Shown: positions 62,145 through 64,000 of the stretch, piece by piece
Numbering within the stretch: position 1 is the stretch's first letter
How the letters are laid out: each line of letters opens with the position of its first letter
Source of the DNA: Endozoicomonas euniceicola
GTDB taxonomy: Bacteria; Pseudomonadota; Gammaproteobacteria; Pseudomonadales; Endozoicomonadaceae
Assembly: GCF_025562755.1 (NCBI RefSeq)
Contig: NZ_CP103300.1
Coordinates: forward strand, 5,458,501-5,522,500
Direction of reading: 5' to 3'
Length of the DNA: 64,000 nucleotides
Program-made: the position numbers and the translations under genes
Notes under the pieces: model-generated
Seen by the model: only the letters and a program-made list of their open reading frames with translations
The model's database searches: none
Told to the model about the DNA's origin: nothing

Positions 62145-62370
62145 TTTGCAGTGCCGTGATTCTCTCGTTGGATAACACTGTTGTTTAAATAACAGGTGTA
62201 TGAATTCGGTGATGCCATCGCCGGACTTTGGATGAATCCTAGTCTTCTGTCCGGCGATAAAGTCAGTGAAGCGCATTCAACGCCTTTCTGGGTAACATGG
62301 GAATACGGGGAAGTGGCTATTGATAAAAGCAAGTACTTTTGTTTCTTATTTGTTGGTGTGGGTTTTTGCA

Positions 62371-62386
62371 CTGTATAAAAAAACAG
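62371..62386 (+). promoter_or_regulatory. LexA (SOS) box upstream of dinB
   Basis: CTGTATAAAAAAACAG matches the LexA operator pattern CTG-N10-CAG with the usual AT-rich core. It lies 70 bases upstream of the dinB ATG, the usual promoter-proximal position. The rest of 62145-62456 shows no gene. Confidence 0.8.
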
Positions 62387-62456
62387 TTTTTCTTGCGTAT
62401 TAAGCCGATGAATCAGTAACATAGATGTACTAAACCTGTTGTGTAACTGACCTGTT

Positions 62457-63578
62457 ATGTCTGATCAGCTGTCTACTTCATCGCCTGGAGAAAATCGTAA
62501 AATTCTGCACGTGGATGCAGATGCATTTTACTGTTCGGTAGAAGAGCGTGAAGATCGTTCATTAAAAGGAAAAGCCTTTGCTGTTGGTGGCCGCCCAGAG
62601 CGACGAGGAGTGATTGCCACTTGCAGTTATGCTGCCAGGAAAGCGGGAGTTCGCTCTGCCATGGCCTCGTTTCAGGCTGTCAGGTTATGTCCTGAATTAA
62701 AAATTATTCCGCCACGGTTCGAACTCTATAAAGAAGCTTCGAAAAAAATGCACGACATCTTCCAACGTTACACAGCTCTTATCGAGCCACTGTCGTTGGA
62801 TGAAGCGTACCTTGATGTCACTGGTGTCGAATTATGCAAAGGAAGCGCCACTCTTATGGCGCAGGATATTATGCGGGCGGTCAGGGACGAAGTGGGTATT
62901 ACGGTTTCAGTAGGTGCTGCGCCCAATAAATTTCTTGCAAAAGTTGCCAGCGACTGGAATAAGCCGAATGGTTTGTTTGTAATCCCACCCGCAGATATTG
63001 AGGACTTTGTCTTTGAACTTCCGGTTGAGCGAATACACGGCGTTGGTAAAGTGACTGCTGAAAAAATGCACAACAAAGGCATTTTTACCTGTGGTCAGTT
63101 ACGACAGTATTCTCCCCTGGAGCTGTGTCGCTGGTTCGGCACATTTGGCGAGCGCCTCTGGGAAATGGCCCGTGGGGTGGATGAACGCCCGGTGGAAACC
63201 GGGCGGCGGCGTAAATCCCTTTCGGTTGAACACACCTACGATGCTGATCTTCTGGATGAGGCTGCTATTGTCGCTAAGGTAAAGCCTCTGCTGGATGATC
63301 TGGCGCAGCGGTTTTCTGGTATTAATTCTGAATACGCTGTGCAAAAGCGCTTTGTGAAAGTCAAATTTGCAGACTTCAGCCAGACGACACTGGAAGAGAT
63401 TCTTGATCGTGATGATCTGGATGCCGAAGAGCATTTCAAAACCCTGATGGTCAGAGCATGGGAGCGTACTAATAAACCGGTTCGGTTGCTGGGGCTGGGG
63501 GTTCGGCTGATTGATCTGCGTGCGCCAGAGCGATTTTTGCAGCTGGAACTGTTTGAGCGAAAACGACCAGGGCTTTGA
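62457..63578 (+). CDS. dinB: DNA polymerase IV (DinB)
   Basis: A 373-residue Y-family polymerase for lesion bypass. Catalytic acids are D20 in ILHVDADAFYCSVE and D115-E116 in PLSLDEAYLDVTG. Finger and palm motifs (GRPERRGVIATCSYAARKAGVRSAM, VSVGAAPNKFLAKVASDWNKPNG), the thumb HhH (IHGVGKVTAEKMHNKGI) and the little finger (RRRKSLSVEHTYDAD) are complete. The C-terminus ends LQLELFERKRPGL, resembling a beta-clamp binding QLxLF motif. An SOS box lies upstream. Confidence 0.96.
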   Translation: MSDQLSTSSPGENRKILHVDADAFYCSVEEREDRSLKGKAFAVGGRPERRGVIATCSYAARKAGVRSAMASFQAVRLCPELKIIPPRFELYKEASKKMHDIFQRYTALIEPLSLDEAYLDVTGVELCKGSATLMAQDIMRAVRDEVGITVSVGAAPNKFLAKVASDWNKPNGLFVIPPADIEDFVFELPVERIHGVGKVTAEKMHNKGIFTCGQLRQYSPLELCRWFGTFGERLWEMARGVDERPVETGRRRKSLSVEHTYDADLLDEAAIVAKVKPLLDDLAQRFSGINSEYAVQKRFVKVKFADFSQTTLEEILDRDDLDAEEHFKTLMVRAWERTNKPVRLLGLGVRLIDLRAPERFLQLELFERKRPGL

Positions 63579-63655
63579 GAGGTTGTTTGAAAAGATTTGA
63601 CAGTCAGGTGTTTGTCGAAATAATAGCTTTTTTACTTGGCCTTACTGGTTGTTTT

Positions 63656-64000
63656 ATGCAGTTGACCCTTACCACGCCAGCGCTGTTATTTCCGGCAATT
63701 TCTCTGTTATTTCTCTCTTATACCAATAAATTTCTGGCACTGGCCTCTCTGATTCGAACGTTGCACGAAGAAAGCCGGAATAACCCGAACAGTCCCGTGA
63801 TCAGCGGGCAGCTGGAAAACCTGCGGCGGCGAATGAAGCTGATTAAACACATGCAGGGCACCGGAATCATGAGTTTTATCAGTTGTGTACTGGTGATGTT
63901 TTTGCTGCATTTCAATTTGTTTCAGTGGGGGTTTGTCATTTTTGGCCTGAGCCTGTTTTTTCTGCTGGTTTCTCTGGTGATCTGCCTGATGGAAATCAAA
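63656..64000 (+). CDS. DUF2721-family membrane protein, partial
   Basis: The gene runs off the right edge; 115 codons are visible from ATG 63656. A TTG at 63587, after GAGAGG, would add 23 residues and is a possible alternative. The N-terminal signature LTLTTPALLFPAISLLFLSYTNKFLALASLIRTLH is that of DUF2721, followed by a polar region and two or more membrane helices (SFISCVLVMFLLHF, WGFVIFGLSLFFLLVSLVICLM). The function of the family is not known. Confidence 0.72.
   Translation, partial: MQLTLTTPALLFPAISLLFLSYTNKFLALASLIRTLHEESRNNPNSPVISGQLENLRRRMKLIKHMQGTGIMSFISCVLVMFLLHFNLFQWGFVIFGLSLFFLLVSLVICLMEIK

Overview
The window looks like the chromosome of a marine, host-associated gammaproteobacterium. 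Its core genes (rlmN-pilW-rodZ-hisS-yfgM-bamB-der, guaB-guaA, xseA, ndk, acs, fadD, dinB) are typical of that class. The accessory genes (type III secretion parts, an OTU protease, a TRAF-like protein, an ADP-ribosyltransferase-like protein, a giant toxin-like protein) fit an Endozoicomonas-type animal symbiont. The genus is an inference from gene content; no ribosomal RNA or other marker is present.

Layout. 1-3.6 kb: a small catabolic locus (BCCT transporter start, enolase-superfamily enzyme, FAD oxidoreductase) facing a GntR regulator. 3.7-6.4 kb: a Y-family polymerase under a LexA-type box and a secreted CAP-domain protein. 6.6-15.1 kb: a conserved housekeeping run in which ispG is absent from its usual place between rodZ and hisS. 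15.1-24.2 kb: an accessory island with a cupin gene, a convergent ADP-ribosyltransferase-like gene, three mobile elements nested in one another (an ISAs1-type IS holding a group II intron and an IS1380-type IS), a duplicated cupin tail, a secreted protein with an NLS-like basic cluster, and an OTU protease. 24.3-30.7 kb: xseA, a Dcu transporter, guaB and guaA.

31-33 kb: a lysine riboswitch ahead of an NhaC-family transporter. 33.1-39.4 kb: a CesT-like chaperone with a 1130-residue fusion of a GT4 glycosyltransferase to a LanM-dehydratase-like (kinase-fold) domain, convergent with a four-gene type III secretion operon in the Yersinia order D-E-F-G. 39.7-45.6 kb: fadD, an unrecognised small membrane protein, a membrane-anchored coiled-coil protein ending in a metazoan-style TRAF/MATH domain, yajL and a patatin. 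45.6-46.6 kb: seven tandem initiator tRNA genes. 46.8-61.4 kb: acs, a CrbS-type SSS hybrid kinase and its CrbR-type regulator, the latter two separated by an AT-rich 2531-codon toxin-like gene. 61.5-64 kb: a PlsC-family acyltransferase, dinB with a LexA-type box, and a DUF2721 membrane protein cut by the window edge.

How it fits together. The housekeeping blocks are ordinary. Between them lie proteins that look aimed at a eukaryotic host: the chaperone-paired GT4/LanM-like fusion beside the needle operon, the TRAF-like protein, the OTU protease, the NLS-bearing protein, the ART-like protein and the giant protein with two furin-like sites. A dispersed palindromic heptamer repeat sits just after several genes. 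The strongest candidates for something undescribed are the GT4-LanM-like fusion with its chaperone and the TRAF-like protein.
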